Shown: positions 40,885 to 49,952, counted from the stretch's first letter. The stretch is 64,000 bases of DNA from DASRJX01 sp035649235 (GCA_035649235.1 DASRJX010000119.1:19904-83903), one strand, 5' to 3'. Program-made: numbers and translations. Notes: generated from the letters alone by a model not told the origin.

Positions 40885-42345
40885 GTGAGCGACCATCAGG
40901 ACGGCCGCCGGGAGTTCCGGCGCGAGCTTTCCCTCTTCGACGCGACGATGGTCGTGGCCGGATCGATGATCGGCTCCGGCATCTTCATCGTCTCCGCCGA
41001 CATCTCCCGCCAGATGGGCAGCCCGTTCTGGCTCCTCATGGTCTGGGTCGCGACGGGCGTCCTGACCGTGGTAGGGGCGCTGGCTTCGGGTGAACTGGCG
41101 TCCCTGTTCCCGAGAGCCGGCGGACAGTACGTCTACCTGCGCGAGGCATTCTCTCCCCTCATCGGCTTCCTGTACGGGTGGACGCTGTTCCTGGTGATCC
41201 AGACCGGCACCATCGCCGCCGTGGCGGTCGCCTTCGCGAAGTTCCTCGGCGTCCTGTGGCCCTGGGTCTCCCCGTCCCAGCGGCTGGTGCCGATCGTCCT
41301 CTTCGGGAGCCCGGGCGAAGGCGGTCTCGATCTCTCGATCACCTCCCAGCGGCTGGTGGCGATTCTGGTGATCGCCTTCCTGACCTGGCTCAACACGCGC
41401 GGCATCAGAACCGCCAAGTGGACGCAGAACCTGTTCACGACCACCAAGGTCGGAGCCCTGGCCTTGCTGGCGATCGTGCCCCTGCTCGGCCGGAGCGACC
41501 CAGTCGCCGTCGAGGCCAACTTCGGCGGCGGCCGGTTCCTGGGCGACGCCGGGATCCACCTGGCGCTGCTGATGACCTTCGGAGCGGCCATGGTCGGATC
41601 GCTGTTCTCCGCGGACGCCTGGAACAACATCTGCTTCGCCGGCGACGAGGTGAAGGAGCCGCACCGCACGCTGCCGCGCAGCATGGTGCTCGGGACCCTC
41701 CTGGTCACGGCCCTCTACTGCCTGGCGAACGTGGCCTACCTCAACCTCCTGCCGTTGCAGGGGACGCCGGATGGCGCCTCGGTGATCGAGCGGGGGATCC
41801 AGCATGCGGCGGAGGATCGCGTCGGCACGGCGGGCGTGCAGGTGCTGTTCGGACCCCTCGGCGGGGCCATCATGGCCGTGCTCATCATCATCTCGACCTT
41901 CGGCTGCGAGAATGGCCTGATCCTGGCTGGCCCGCGTCTCTATTACGCCATGGCGAAGGACGGCCTCTTCTTCCGCAAGGCCGGGGATCTGGACCGGCAC
42001 GCGGTGCCGGCCTGGGGGCTCGTGGTGCAGGGGATCTGGGCCGCCGTCCTGACGCTCTCGGGGCGCTACGGCGACCTGCTCGACTACATCATCCTGGCGG
42101 CCATGCTCTTCTACGCCCTCACGGTCTCGGGCCTGTTCGTGCTCCGCTGGCGGCGGCCGGAAGCTCCACGGCCCTACAAGGTCCCGGGGTACCCCTGGCT
42201 TCCCGCCCTCTACGTCCTGGCCACGATCGCCATCATGATCGACCTGTTGATCGTGAAGCCGACCTACACGTGGCCGGGGCTCCTCATCGTGCTGAGCGGC
42301 GTCCCGGTCTACTTCTTCTGGCGGAGCCGCTCGCGGACGTCCTGA
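40885..42345 (+). CDS. APC-family amino acid/amine permease
   Basis: 486 residues from GTG 40885, with 12-13 membrane helices. The TM1 unwound region GSMIGSGIFIVSADISRQMG is the substrate-site signature of the family, and GGQYVYLREAF, and EVKEPHRTLPRSM between TM6 and TM7, are typical of LAT-like members. A C-terminal PYKVPGYPWLPALYV follows. Import of amino acids or a related exchange is likely, but the substrate is not readable. The 3' end overlaps the convergent pgsA-like gene by 37 bases. Confidence 0.88.
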   Translation: MSDHQDGRREFRRELSLFDATMVVAGSMIGSGIFIVSADISRQMGSPFWLLMVWVATGVLTVVGALASGELASLFPRAGGQYVYLREAFSPLIGFLYGWTLFLVIQTGTIAAVAVAFAKFLGVLWPWVSPSQRLVPIVLFGSPGEGGLDLSITSQRLVAILVIAFLTWLNTRGIRTAKWTQNLFTTTKVGALALLAIVPLLGRSDPVAVEANFGGGRFLGDAGIHLALLMTFGAAMVGSLFSADAWNNICFAGDEVKEPHRTLPRSMVLGTLLVTALYCLANVAYLNLLPLQGTPDGASVIERGIQHAAEDRVGTAGVQVLFGPLGGAIMAVLIIISTFGCENGLILAGPRLYYAMAKDGLFFRKAGDLDRHAVPAWGLVVQGIWAAVLTLSGRYGDLLDYIILAAMLFYALTVSGLFVLRWRRPEAPRPYKVPGYPWLPALYVLATIAIMIDLLIVKPTYTWPGLLIVLSGVPVYFFWRSRSRTS

Positions 42346-42941
42346 GCCGGCGCGCGCTCCGGCGGCGCCTGCGCTTCCCCCAGCCGCGAGGCTCGGTAGA
42401 TGTAGTGCAGCCCGGACGACACGGTCAGAGCCAGCGTGAACCAGCCCAGCCCCAGGACCAGGATCGGCGCCGGGCGGTTCAGGGTGTTGAGGAGCAGGAC
42501 CACGCCGACGGTCAGGATCTGCGTCAGCGTCGTGAGCTTGCCCAGGGCGCTCGGCGGGAAGCTGGCGACCCCCGAGGTCAGGTGCATGAGCAGGGCGAGC
42601 ATCACGATGAAGACGTCGCGACTGATGGTCACGATCGTGAGGTAGATCGGAATGTGATTGGCGATCTCGAATTCGGGGATCGTCTTCGGATGATCCGGAA
42701 TCGACAGGACGATGAAGCAGGCGGTCATCAGAAGCTTGTCGGCCGTCGGATCGAGAAAGGCGCCCAGGCGCGAGCTCTGCTTGTAGCGCCGGGCCACCAG
42801 CCCGTCCAGACCGTCGGTGACGCCGGCCAGGATGAACACCAGAAGCGCCCATCCCGGATGATTCGACAAGATGAGCGTGATCAAGAGCGGGATGAGGACC
42901 ATCCGGAAGATGGTCAGGACGTTGGGGAGCGTCAGGCCCAT
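42309..42941 (-). CDS. pgsA: CDP-diacylglycerol-glycerol-3-phosphate 3-phosphatidyltransferase-like
   Basis: 210 residues, four to five membrane helices. The CDP-alcohol phosphotransferase motif D-G-x2-A-R-x8-G-x3-D-x3-D is complete: DGLDGLVARRYKQSSRLGAFLDPTADK at about 40-66 (read in parts), where the Asp residues bind metal and substrate. N-terminal LPNVLTIFRMVLIPLLI is characteristic of PgsA. It makes phosphatidylglycerol phosphate. The start ATG 42941 lies within the end of miaA (10-base overlap). A different CDP-alcohol transferase activity, such as cardiolipin synthase, cannot be excluded. Confidence 0.85.
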   Translation of the reverse strand: MGLTLPNVLTIFRMVLIPLLITLILSNHPGWALLVFILAGVTDGLDGLVARRYKQSSRLGAFLDPTADKLLMTACFIVLSIPDHPKTIPEFEIANHIPIYLTIVTISRDVFIVMLALLMHLTSGVASFPPSALGKLTTLTQILTVGVVLLLNTLNRPAPILVLGLGWFTLALTVSSGLHYIYRASRLGEAQAPPERAPAQDVRERLRQKK

Positions 42942-43900
42942 GCCGCATCCCACCGGAGCCGGAGCTCCCGGCCCGCATGCTCGAGCGCCGCGTCGAAGGG
43001 CGCGGGCGATCCCGGATCGACCTCGAACCACGCGACGCCGGGCTCCTTCTTGAACCAGGTCCACTGCCGCTTGGCGTAGCGCCGCGTGTTGCGCCGCGTC
43101 AGGGCCATCGCCTCCTCGAGGCTGCGCTCGCCCCGGAGGTGCGACAGCACCTCCCGGTAACCGAGCGCCTTGAGGGCGTTCGCGGAGGGAGGACAACCGG
43201 AGGCGAGCAGCCCCCGGACCTCCTCGACCAGTCCGGCGGCGAAAAACCCGTCCACGCGGACGTCGATCCTCCGGTGGAGCTCGTCGCGACGCATCACGAG
43301 GCCGACCTTGACGGCATCGTAGCGATCTTCGCCGAACGGCGACGCGCCGATGAGGGAGGATAGAGGGCGGCCCGCGCTGAAGAAGACTTCCAGCGCGCGC
43401 GCGATCCGCTGCCGATCCCGTTCCGGCAGACGGGAGGCCGTCGCCGGATCCACGCGCCGCAACATACGGTGCAGCCACGGCACGCCCCGGCGCGCGGCCA
43501 GCGCCTCGAGACGAGCGCGCAAATGCTTTGACCGGCGCGGCGCCTCGGCCACGCCGCGCAGGAGGCCGCGCAGGTACAACCCGGTGCCTCCGACGAGGAC
43601 CGGAAGGCGGCCGCGCGCCCGGATCCCCTCGATCGATCGCTCCGCCGACCGCACGAAGTCCCCCAGGGAGAAGTCCTCACCCGGGTCCGCCAGGTCGATG
43701 CCGTGGTGCGGCACGCGGGCCCGTTCGCCCTGCGCCGGCTTCGACGTGGCCGTCTCCAGCCCGCGGTAGACCTGCATCGAATCGACACTGACGATCTCGC
43801 CTCCGAACAACTCACAGGCGCGCAGCGCGAAGGCGCTCTTGCCCACCGCGGTCGGTCCGATGACCGCGAGCACGGCGGGTCGCAGCGCGCCCCCCGTCAA
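42932..43900 (-). CDS. miaA: tRNA dimethylallyltransferase
   Basis: 322 residues. P-loop GPTAVGKS (15-22), the substrate motif DSMQVYRGLETATSKP (about 39-54), HHGIDLADPGEDFSLGDF, VGGTGLYLRGLLRG, and the C-terminal YAKRQWTWFKKEP, all typical of MiaA. It transfers a dimethylallyl group to A37 of UNN-decoding tRNAs. It lies between a zinc-ribbon gene (3-base gap) and pgsA (10-base overlap) in a unit read from the promoter at 45392-45420. Confidence 0.95.
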   Translation of the reverse strand: MTGGALRPAVLAVIGPTAVGKSAFALRACELFGGEIVSVDSMQVYRGLETATSKPAQGERARVPHHGIDLADPGEDFSLGDFVRSAERSIEGIRARGRLPVLVGGTGLYLRGLLRGVAEAPRRSKHLRARLEALAARRGVPWLHRMLRRVDPATASRLPERDRQRIARALEVFFSAGRPLSSLIGASPFGEDRYDAVKVGLVMRRDELHRRIDVRVDGFFAAGLVEEVRGLLASGCPPSANALKALGYREVLSHLRGERSLEEAMALTRRNTRRYAKRQWTWFKKEPGVAWFEVDPGSPAPFDAALEHAGRELRLRWDAAWA

Positions 43901-43903
43901 AGG

Positions 43904-44212
43904 TCAGCGCCCCCGCTCGCGCTCCTGATCGCGGTACCGGTTGATGGTCTCGACCAGGTGATCTTCGCAATAGACCCGGCCACGCGCCACGCGCCGGCCG
44001 CACCGCGGGCAGGCGGGTGCCGTGATCCCCGATCGGGCACGCGCCACGAGGGACGCCACCAGCCCACCCACGAGGCTGGCCGCGCCCGCCGCCAGCACGA
44101 TGCGGAACAGCCGGGGGTCCGCGCCGCCCCAGAAGGTGTCGAAGAGGAAGAGATAGAGCACATCCCCCACGACGAGCAGCGTTCCGATGCGGGACAGGAG
44201 CCTCGAGATCAC
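43904..44212 (-). CDS. Small membrane protein with C-terminal zinc ribbon
   Basis: 102 residues. Two hydrophobic helices (about 10-26 and 38-60) are followed by CPRCGRRVARGRVYCEDH, a CxxC...C-x2-H putative zinc-binding site, and a charged tail (INRYRDQERERGR). The start ATG 44212 overlaps the stop of the DUF4388 gene (ATGA). No family was recognised; the location between a signalling-type gene and miaA gives little functional hint. Confidence 0.6.
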   Translation of the reverse strand: MISRLLSRIGTLLVVGDVLYLFLFDTFWGGADPRLFRIVLAAGAASLVGGLVASLVARARSGITAPACPRCGRRVARGRVYCEDHLVETINRYRDQERERGR

Positions 44213-45339
44213 TGTAGCCCCTCCGGCTTCGCGAGGGAGAGCAGCCCGTCGCGCCGCAACTCGTGCAGCACACGCTGCTCATGCTCCGGACCCAGCGTCT
44301 GCCGCAGGATCAGCAGCTCGCGATACAGGAGCTCGCTCAGACCCTGCACGAGCGCGTCGCGCCGTCCGCCGCGCGAGAGGGTGCGGACGTTGTCGCCCAG
44401 AATGCCCTCGTCCAGCGTGCCGTCACCCGCCAGCCGCGCGCGCCGGAACAGAGGCTGCGAGGACTGCTCCAGGTCCCGGAGCGAGGCGGCGAGCAGGTCC
44501 TCCGAGATGGGACCCAACTCGAGCGTCATGTACTGATAGACGCGCCCGTACAGGCCGTTGAACTGCCGGACGATGGTCTCGATGGCCGCGGGGTCCGGCT
44601 CCTCGTCCGGAGTGGCGGCCTGCGGCCGGGGCCGGATACGACCGAGCGTGAGTAGCAGGAACAGGATGCGGCGTGTTTCCGCCTCCGTGTACTCGGCTCC
44701 CGCCTCCAGCTCCCCGACCGTCCGGCCGCCGTCCAGGAGCGCCAGGAGGTGCTGCTCCTGGGGCTCGAGGCGGACGACTCCTCCATCCGGCACCGGCTCG
44801 AAGATCCAGTCGGCCGACGGGATCCGGGCGCGGAACAGCTCCGGGTCGCTCACGCGTCGGAGGCCTTCGGCCACCAGGTCCAGGATCGGGAGGTCGATCG
44901 GCGTGGACCATCCCGAAGGGCTTCGTCTCTCCTCGAAGAGGTACTCGCCGTCGGTCCACTCGAAGAGCGCCTTGACGATGCGGCGCGCCTGCTCCCGTCG
45001 CGCCTCGATCAGATCCCTGGGGCTCAGGGCGCCGCAGGCGATGAGGGCCCGGCCGATGCCCGCCTCCGGGTTCGCGGCCTCGAAGGCGCGGGCCTGCTCC
45101 TGCTGCGCCGCCGTGATGCACCCGGTCGCCAGCAGGATCGCCTCGAGTCGGTCGTCGGGGTGGTTCGAGGCGGCCCGGACCACGAACTCCCCCCGCAGAT
45201 CGAGAACGACCTCCACGCCGCTCCGGCGTAGCTCCAGCCGGCCCGGGCGGTTCAGGCTCTTCAGGAACACCAGGATGTCGGCGATGCTGAGCGCCTTCAG
45301 TCTGCCTCGGAAGGTGGGATCGCTGGTCGGCACGCTCAC
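44209..45339 (-). CDS. DUF4388 (PATAN-like) domain protein
   Basis: 376 residues from GTG 45339. The open frame extends to TTG 45420, but that codon is the -35 box of the promoter, so it cannot be the start. The N-terminal DUF4388 module includes FRGRLKALSIADILVFLKSLN and GRLELRRSGVEVVLDLRGEFVV (parts), then a repeat-like ALIACGALSPRDLIEARREQ, LLDGGRTVGELEAGAEYTEAE (winged-helix-like) and a helical C-terminus. No membrane segment is seen. Proteins of this type occur in gliding-motility and signalling clusters, but the function is unknown. It heads a four-gene unit. Confidence 0.72.
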   Translation of the reverse strand: MSVPTSDPTFRGRLKALSIADILVFLKSLNRPGRLELRRSGVEVVLDLRGEFVVRAASNHPDDRLEAILLATGCITAAQQEQARAFEAANPEAGIGRALIACGALSPRDLIEARREQARRIVKALFEWTDGEYLFEERRSPSGWSTPIDLPILDLVAEGLRRVSDPELFRARIPSADWIFEPVPDGGVVRLEPQEQHLLALLDGGRTVGELEAGAEYTEAETRRILFLLLTLGRIRPRPQAATPDEEPDPAAIETIVRQFNGLYGRVYQYMTLELGPISEDLLAASLRDLEQSSQPLFRRARLAGDGTLDEGILGDNVRTLSRGGRRDALVQGLSELLYRELLILRQTLGPEHEQRVLHELRRDGLLSLAKPEGLQ

Positions 45340-45391
45340 TCGAGCCGGGGTAGGGGCCGCGTCGGGAGCGCCCGATCGGCCCGGGCGCCCG

Positions 45392-45420
45392 ATTATCCTT
45401 GCCGGCCGCCGGGGTGTCAA
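45392..45420 (-). promoter_or_regulatory. Sigma-70 promoter for the DUF4388-zinc ribbon-miaA-pgsA unit
   Basis: On the minus strand a perfect TTGACA (45415-45420) and GATAAT (45392-45397) are separated by 17 bases. Transcription would start near 45385, about 45 bases before GTG 45339. Confidence 0.78.
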
Positions 45421-45457
45421 CCGGCGCGCGAGCCCGGCGACCCGCCCCGGCCGCCGC

Positions 45458-47695
45458 TCAGTTCGCGGCGCGGGCCGGCGTGACCGCCGCGAGGTCGCTG
45501 ATGTCGACGCCGGTGTAATAGTGGCGGAGGATCTCGTCGAACTTCTTGCCGCGCAGGGCCATCCCGTAGGCGCCGACCTGGCAGAGCCCGAGCCCGTGCC
45601 CCCAGCCCTTGCCGCTGAAGATGAACTGCTCTACCGAGCCGTTCGTCGCGTAGGTGCGATCCACGGTGAACAGGTTCTCGCGGATGCCGAAGGCGGTGCG
45701 GATGCGGAACCCGCGCAGGAAGAAATCGCCCCGGCTGCCGGTGATCCGCACCTCGACGACCCGCCCGCTCACGCCGCGGCGGGTCGGCACGATGTCGACG
45801 AGAGTCCCCAGGTCCACGCGCTGGCGCAGGAGCGCCTCGAGCTCGGGGCGGGTGCGCCGCTCCTCCCAGCGGTACAGGGAGGAATAGCGGTCGTCGGAGA
45901 CGCCGCGCTGGTTGGCGATCACCTTGAGGTAGTTGACGGAGCCGTCCGGCGCCGCGTGGTAGAGGACCCGGTCGCCCAGAGTCAGAGGGACGCTGCGGGC
46001 GGGATACGACACGTCCCGGAAGGAGCGGAACAACGCCGCGTCGGGGGCCATCGCGAGGGTCACCGAGAGCTCGTCTTTCTTCGACTCCAGGATGATCTTG
46101 TCCGAGTCGCTGCCGCGGTAGGTGGCCGGCTGGCGGCCGAGCCCGCCGTAGAAATCGAGGACGCGGTAGAGCGCCCGCAGGAGCAGACCGCGCGATGGCG
46201 GGTGGTTGGGCCGCAGGGAGTTGTCGGGAAACGGCTCCAGGATCCCTTCCAGCACGAGCATCGCGTAAGGCCGGCGGGCGTCGGCCGGCACCTCGTCGCG
46301 ATCGCGGAACGCCAGCAGGTACGGCAGGTCGCGCTCGTCGAGCGACAGCTTCATCTTCTCGTCCCAGCCGAGGGAGCTCGCGAGGAAGGTCGCGAACGCG
46401 TGCATGACCAGGCGATCGCCGGCGATCCCCTTCGGATCGGCTTTCTTCCCAACCTGGCCCAGGGCGAGCCCGGTCCAGCGCTCCGCCTCGGCCGCTCGGC
46501 AGGAGGCCAGGAGCCAGGATCGGTCGAGCGCCTCCTCCCCCACCACGCCGTGCAGCCGCAGCATCTGGACCTCCTCGTTGACGCGCGACCCATCCTCGAG
46601 GACCACCGCGTCGAGCCAGGAGTTCCCGGTGACCGTGCGGCTCTCCGCCTCGGCCTCCGGGTAGCACGGCACTCCCTTCAGGTAGGTCCCTTTCTCCTCC
46701 GGGAAGATCAGATTGCCGTCCTCGGTGTGTCCGCCGCAGGTCGAGGTGTACAGCGCGTGGATCGGCTGGCCGTCGAAGACCAGGACGAGACCCCGGGTCT
46801 CCGCCAGGGCCTGGTCGGTGAGCGGATGCTCCGTGCCGGCGCCCTTGTAGACCTGGCACTGCGCGGAGTCGCAGATGTCGTAGCCGCTCTCGGAGAACTG
46901 CCCGAGGTTGGCGACGACGTAGGTCCGCGCCGCCACCGCCTGCGCCTTGAGCGCTTCGAGCTCGGGATAGACGCCTGGTCCCATCTCGTTCGGCACCACG
47001 CCCTTGAGGTAGTCCTCCATACCGAGCTGATTGATGAGACGCAGGCGGCCGGCCTTGTCGACGCGCACCTCGAGCGTGCCGCGGTAGGAGGTCTGCTCGA
47101 GGCGCAGCGGCTGCCCGGCCCGCGCCGACTCGACGAGGACCCGATCGTGTCCGGTCAGGAAGTTGTTCCAGCGGTCGTCGACCAGCCGCACGCGCCGGCG
47201 CCCGGTGGCCTCCGCCGCCTCCTCGGTGATCCAGAGCTCGCGGTAGCCCTCGTCCGCCAGCCGCTGCGAGAGGGCGGCCGCCTCCTCGCGCGTCCGGGAC
47301 TCCCCCACTCGCACGCGCCAGGCGCGCCGATCGGGGTGGTACGCGATCACCACCTTCTCCGTCTTGAGGAGGTTTTCGAGCGCCTGTCTCTTCTCCTCCG
47401 CGGCCTCCTGCGTGGCATAGGACCCGACCTGCACCCTGTAGATCACGACCGCCCCGTGCCCCGAGGCCTCGGAGACGAACGTGAGGCCGGGATCGAAGAC
47501 CTTTTTCCAGATGGCGCCGCGCCGCGCCGGGTCGCGCACCACGACGCCGCCTTCGGCCGTCACGCGCACGCGGACCGGATCGGTCGTCAGCCCGATGCGG
47601 ACGGTCGGTGGGGCTGATGGGGGCGCCGCGGCCGTGCCGACGGGCGCGACCGCCAGCAGGGCGAGCAGCCCGACGGCGGAAAGGTTCGGCCTCAT
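45458..47695 (-). CDS. SpoIID/LytB-domain protein with SPOR domain
   Basis: 745 residues from ATG 47695, which sits in an ATGA overlap with folE. Signal peptide to about residue 23. A SPOR-type repeat at about 85-155 (VIYRVQVGSYATQEAAEEKR, WRVRVGESRTREEAAALSQR) would bind denuded peptidoglycan. The SpoIID domain follows (about 200-420: MEDYLKGVVPNEMGPGVYPE, ALKAQAVAARTYVVANLG, TSTCGGHTEDGN), with a later part GKGWGHGLGLCQVGAYGMAL near the C-terminus. SpoIID is a lytic transglycosylase first known from sporulation; this non-sporulating context suggests a cell-wall role. It is the last gene of the unit starting at 53718. Confidence 0.85.
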   Translation of the reverse strand: MRPNLSAVGLLALLAVAPVGTAAAPPSAPPTVRIGLTTDPVRVRVTAEGGVVVRDPARRGAIWKKVFDPGLTFVSEASGHGAVVIYRVQVGSYATQEAAEEKRQALENLLKTEKVVIAYHPDRRAWRVRVGESRTREEAAALSQRLADEGYRELWITEEAAEATGRRRVRLVDDRWNNFLTGHDRVLVESARAGQPLRLEQTSYRGTLEVRVDKAGRLRLINQLGMEDYLKGVVPNEMGPGVYPELEALKAQAVAARTYVVANLGQFSESGYDICDSAQCQVYKGAGTEHPLTDQALAETRGLVLVFDGQPIHALYTSTCGGHTEDGNLIFPEEKGTYLKGVPCYPEAEAESRTVTGNSWLDAVVLEDGSRVNEEVQMLRLHGVVGEEALDRSWLLASCRAAEAERWTGLALGQVGKKADPKGIAGDRLVMHAFATFLASSLGWDEKMKLSLDERDLPYLLAFRDRDEVPADARRPYAMLVLEGILEPFPDNSLRPNHPPSRGLLLRALYRVLDFYGGLGRQPATYRGSDSDKIILESKKDELSVTLAMAPDAALFRSFRDVSYPARSVPLTLGDRVLYHAAPDGSVNYLKVIANQRGVSDDRYSSLYRWEERRTRPELEALLRQRVDLGTLVDIVPTRRGVSGRVVEVRITGSRGDFFLRGFRIRTAFGIRENLFTVDRTYATNGSVEQFIFSGKGWGHGLGLCQVGAYGMALRGKKFDEILRHYYTGVDISDLAAVTPARAAN

Positions 47696-48294
47696 CGGGG
47701 AGCGGTGAGGCGCAGGAACTCGCCCCGGAGCGCCGGCCGCCGGTGGAACGCGCCGGTGTACGACGTCGTCACCACGCGCGGGGAGCCCTTGCGGCCCCCG
47801 CGGATCGTCATGCAGGCGTGCTCCGCCTCCATGCGGCAGGCCGTCCCCTCGGGATGGATGGCTTCCTCCAGGGCGGAGGTCACCTGCCGCGTCAGCCTCT
47901 CCTGGAGCTGCAGGCGGCAGGCCAGGACATCGACCAGCCTTGCGACCCTCGACAGCCCGATGATGCGGCCGTCCGGGAGATAGGCGACGTGCGCCGTGCC
48001 CCGGAACGGCAGGAGATGGTGCACGCAGACCGACGCGAAGGGGATGTCGCGGACCACGACCATGCCCCGGTCGCGCGAGGCGAACCCGTTCTTCAAGATA
48101 CGCTCCGGGCGCTCGCGGTACCCCGAGAGGATCTCGTCCGCCCAGGTGTCCGCCACGCGCTGCGGCGTGCGGCGCAGATCGCGGCGCAGATCGACCTCGC
48201 CAACGCCGGACAGGAAGAGGCGCGCCGCGCGCAGGAGGGTCCGGCGGTGAGGTCCGCGCCTCGTCCTCCGGGTGGAAGCGGGCCGCCGGGTCAT
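47692..48294 (-). CDS. folE: GTP cyclohydrolase I
   Basis: 200 residues, converting GTP to dihydroneopterin triphosphate, the first step of folate (and queuosine) synthesis. TPQRVADTWADEILSGY, the zinc and catalytic site VCVHHLLPFRGTAHVAYLP (Cys and His ligands), GLSRVARLVDVLACRLQLQE and ACMTIRGGRKGS (third ligand Cys) are present. An Arg-rich N-terminus of about 25 residues precedes the fold. The ATG overlaps the stop of the preceding gene (ATGA), and its TGA overlaps the SpoIID gene (ATGA). Confidence 0.92.
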   Translation of the reverse strand: MTRRPASTRRTRRGPHRRTLLRAARLFLSGVGEVDLRRDLRRTPQRVADTWADEILSGYRERPERILKNGFASRDRGMVVVRDIPFASVCVHHLLPFRGTAHVAYLPDGRIIGLSRVARLVDVLACRLQLQERLTRQVTSALEEAIHPEGTACRMEAEHACMTIRGGRKGSPRVVTTSYTGAFHRRPALRGEFLRLTAPR

Positions 48295-48695
48295 TTCGGC
48301 TGGTTCTTCTCGTAGGCGTCGCGCGTGGCGCGGTCGAGGGCGCTCCCCTCGGTCGGCGTGCAGGCGCAGTGGCCTTTCTTGTCGACCGCCACGTGGCCGG
48401 AATCCTTGTGGCACTTGCCATCGCAGTGGCCGCAGATGTGGTCGGTGCAGACGACGCGGATGATGCGGGGCGGGGCCTCCGTCGGCGGCGCGGGCTCCGT
48501 CGGAGGCGAGGCCGGCGCCGCGGAGGGCACGGCCGCGGCCGGCGGCGCCGGCTCCTGCGCCGGCGCGGGGGGCGCCTCCTGGGCGGCGGCGGTCTCGGCC
48601 AGGGGTCGTCCCGCGACCAGAAGGACGATCGCCAGGGTGGCGCTTCCCAGCACCGCCGCCAGAACGAGCCTCCATCGGTCCGTCTCAACGCGCAT
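48291..48695 (-). CDS. Anchored Cys/His-rich small protein, function unknown
   Basis: 134 residues. One N-terminal helix (LVLAAVLGSATLAIVLLVAG), then a Pro/Ala/Glu linker (about 33-75), then a compact CTDHICGHCDGKCHKDSGH followed by KKGHCACTP, with six Cys and four His in about 34 residues. The spacing suits a metal site or a heme-free redox cluster. No CxxCH is present, so it is not a c-type cytochrome. It lies between thrC and folE on the same strand (27-base gap after thrC). No family was recognised. Confidence 0.6.
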   Translation of the reverse strand: MRVETDRWRLVLAAVLGSATLAIVLLVAGRPLAETAAAQEAPPAPAQEPAPPAAAVPSAAPASPPTEPAPPTEAPPRIIRVVCTDHICGHCDGKCHKDSGHVAVDKKGHCACTPTEGSALDRATRDAYEKNQPK

Positions 48696-48722
48696 GATCC
48701 ACCTCGTCAGTCGTCGATCCGG

Positions 48723-49952
48723 TCACGCATCGTACTTCAACCCGGTTCCGGTGTTGAACAGAACGATCGCTTCCTCGCGCCCGACGCGCCCGCCCACCAC
48801 CAGCGTCCGCAGCGCCGCGAGACACGCGCCGCCCTCGGGGCAGGCGTCGACTCCTTCCATCGCCGCCATCCGGCGCGCGTCGGCGGCGAGGGCGTCGTCG
48901 TCCACCGCGATTGCCTCGCCCTTGCTGGCCCGCAGGGCATCGAGGATCAGGAAGTCGCCCAGGCTCGCGGGAACCCTGAGCCCCGAGGCGCGGGTCCTGG
49001 GGTCCTGCCAGGTCTCGGCGGTCCCGCGGCCTTCGCGGAACGCACGGACGATCGGGGCGCATCCCGCGGCCTGCACGCTGATCATCCTCGGGCGCTCCTC
49101 CCCGATCCATCCGACGGCCTGCATCTCCTCGAACGCCTTCCACATGCCGATGAGCCCGGTGCCGCCCCCCGTCGGGTACAGGATGACGTCGGGCAGCCGA
49201 CCACCGAGCTGCTCGTAGAGTTCGAAGCCCATGGTCTTCTTCCCCTCCAGACGGAACGGCTCCCGGAGGGTCGACATGTCGAACCAGCCTCCCCGATCGG
49301 CCGGGCCGAGCGACTCTCGCATCCTGCGTCCCGCATCGGCGATCGATCCCGGAACCACGGTCACGCTCGCCCCGAGCCGCCGCGCCTCGGCCAGGAAGGG
49401 CGCCGGCGTTCCCTCGGGCAGGAACAGACGGACCTCCAGGCCGGCCCTGGCGCCGTAGGCCGCCAGGGCGCTGCCGGCATTGCCGGCCGAGGGAGCGGCC
49501 ACCACCGTCACGCCCTGCGCTGCCGCGACCGAGACCGCCACGGCCATGCCGCGCGCCTTGAACGAGCCCGTCGGGTTGACCGCTTCATCCTTGATATGGA
49601 GCCGCGAGAGCCCCAGCTCGGCGCCGAGCCGGCGCGCCGGCAGGAGGGGCGTCGACCCTTCACCCAGGGTCACAGGGGGCACGTCCGGGAGGAACTCGGC
49701 ATAGCGCCACAGGCCCGGCGGCCGTCCGGCTATCTTGAAGAACGAGGACCCAGCACCGGGTCGCGATCCCGCGGGGCGCGGCTCGTCCCGCAGGTCATCC
49801 AGGTGGTAGCGCGCCAGAAGGGGCGTTCCGCAGGAACAGAGGGTGGCGGGCGGCGGGCCGAAGGGGCGCGTCCGCCGACACCTGGGGCACTCGAGGCCCG
49901 TGATCCTTCCGCCTCTCGGGCGCGCCGTCGACAAGCCTTCCTGCGTCGGCAC
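48723..49952 (-). CDS. thrC: Threonine synthase
   Basis: 409 residues, the last step of threonine synthesis from O-phosphohomoserine. An N-terminal zinc-ribbon-like segment (CPRCRRTRP, CSCG) precedes the fold-type II PLP domain: EGSTPLLPARRLG, NPTGSFKARGMA with the PLP-binding Lys, PSAGNAGSALAAYGARAG, a glycine-rich loop PTGGGTGLIGMWKAF and a C-terminal FNTGTGLKYD. The last motif and the ribbon are typical of ThrC rather than of cysteine synthase. It begins 4 bases after the YyaL-DsbD fusion stop. Confidence 0.9.
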   Translation of the reverse strand: MPTQEGLSTARPRGGRITGLECPRCRRTRPFGPPPATLCSCGTPLLARYHLDDLRDEPRPAGSRPGAGSSFFKIAGRPPGLWRYAEFLPDVPPVTLGEGSTPLLPARRLGAELGLSRLHIKDEAVNPTGSFKARGMAVAVSVAAAQGVTVVAAPSAGNAGSALAAYGARAGLEVRLFLPEGTPAPFLAEARRLGASVTVVPGSIADAGRRMRESLGPADRGGWFDMSTLREPFRLEGKKTMGFELYEQLGGRLPDVILYPTGGGTGLIGMWKAFEEMQAVGWIGEERPRMISVQAAGCAPIVRAFREGRGTAETWQDPRTRASGLRVPASLGDFLILDALRASKGEAIAVDDDALAADARRMAAMEGVDACPEGGACLAALRTLVVGGRVGREEAIVLFNTGTGLKYDA

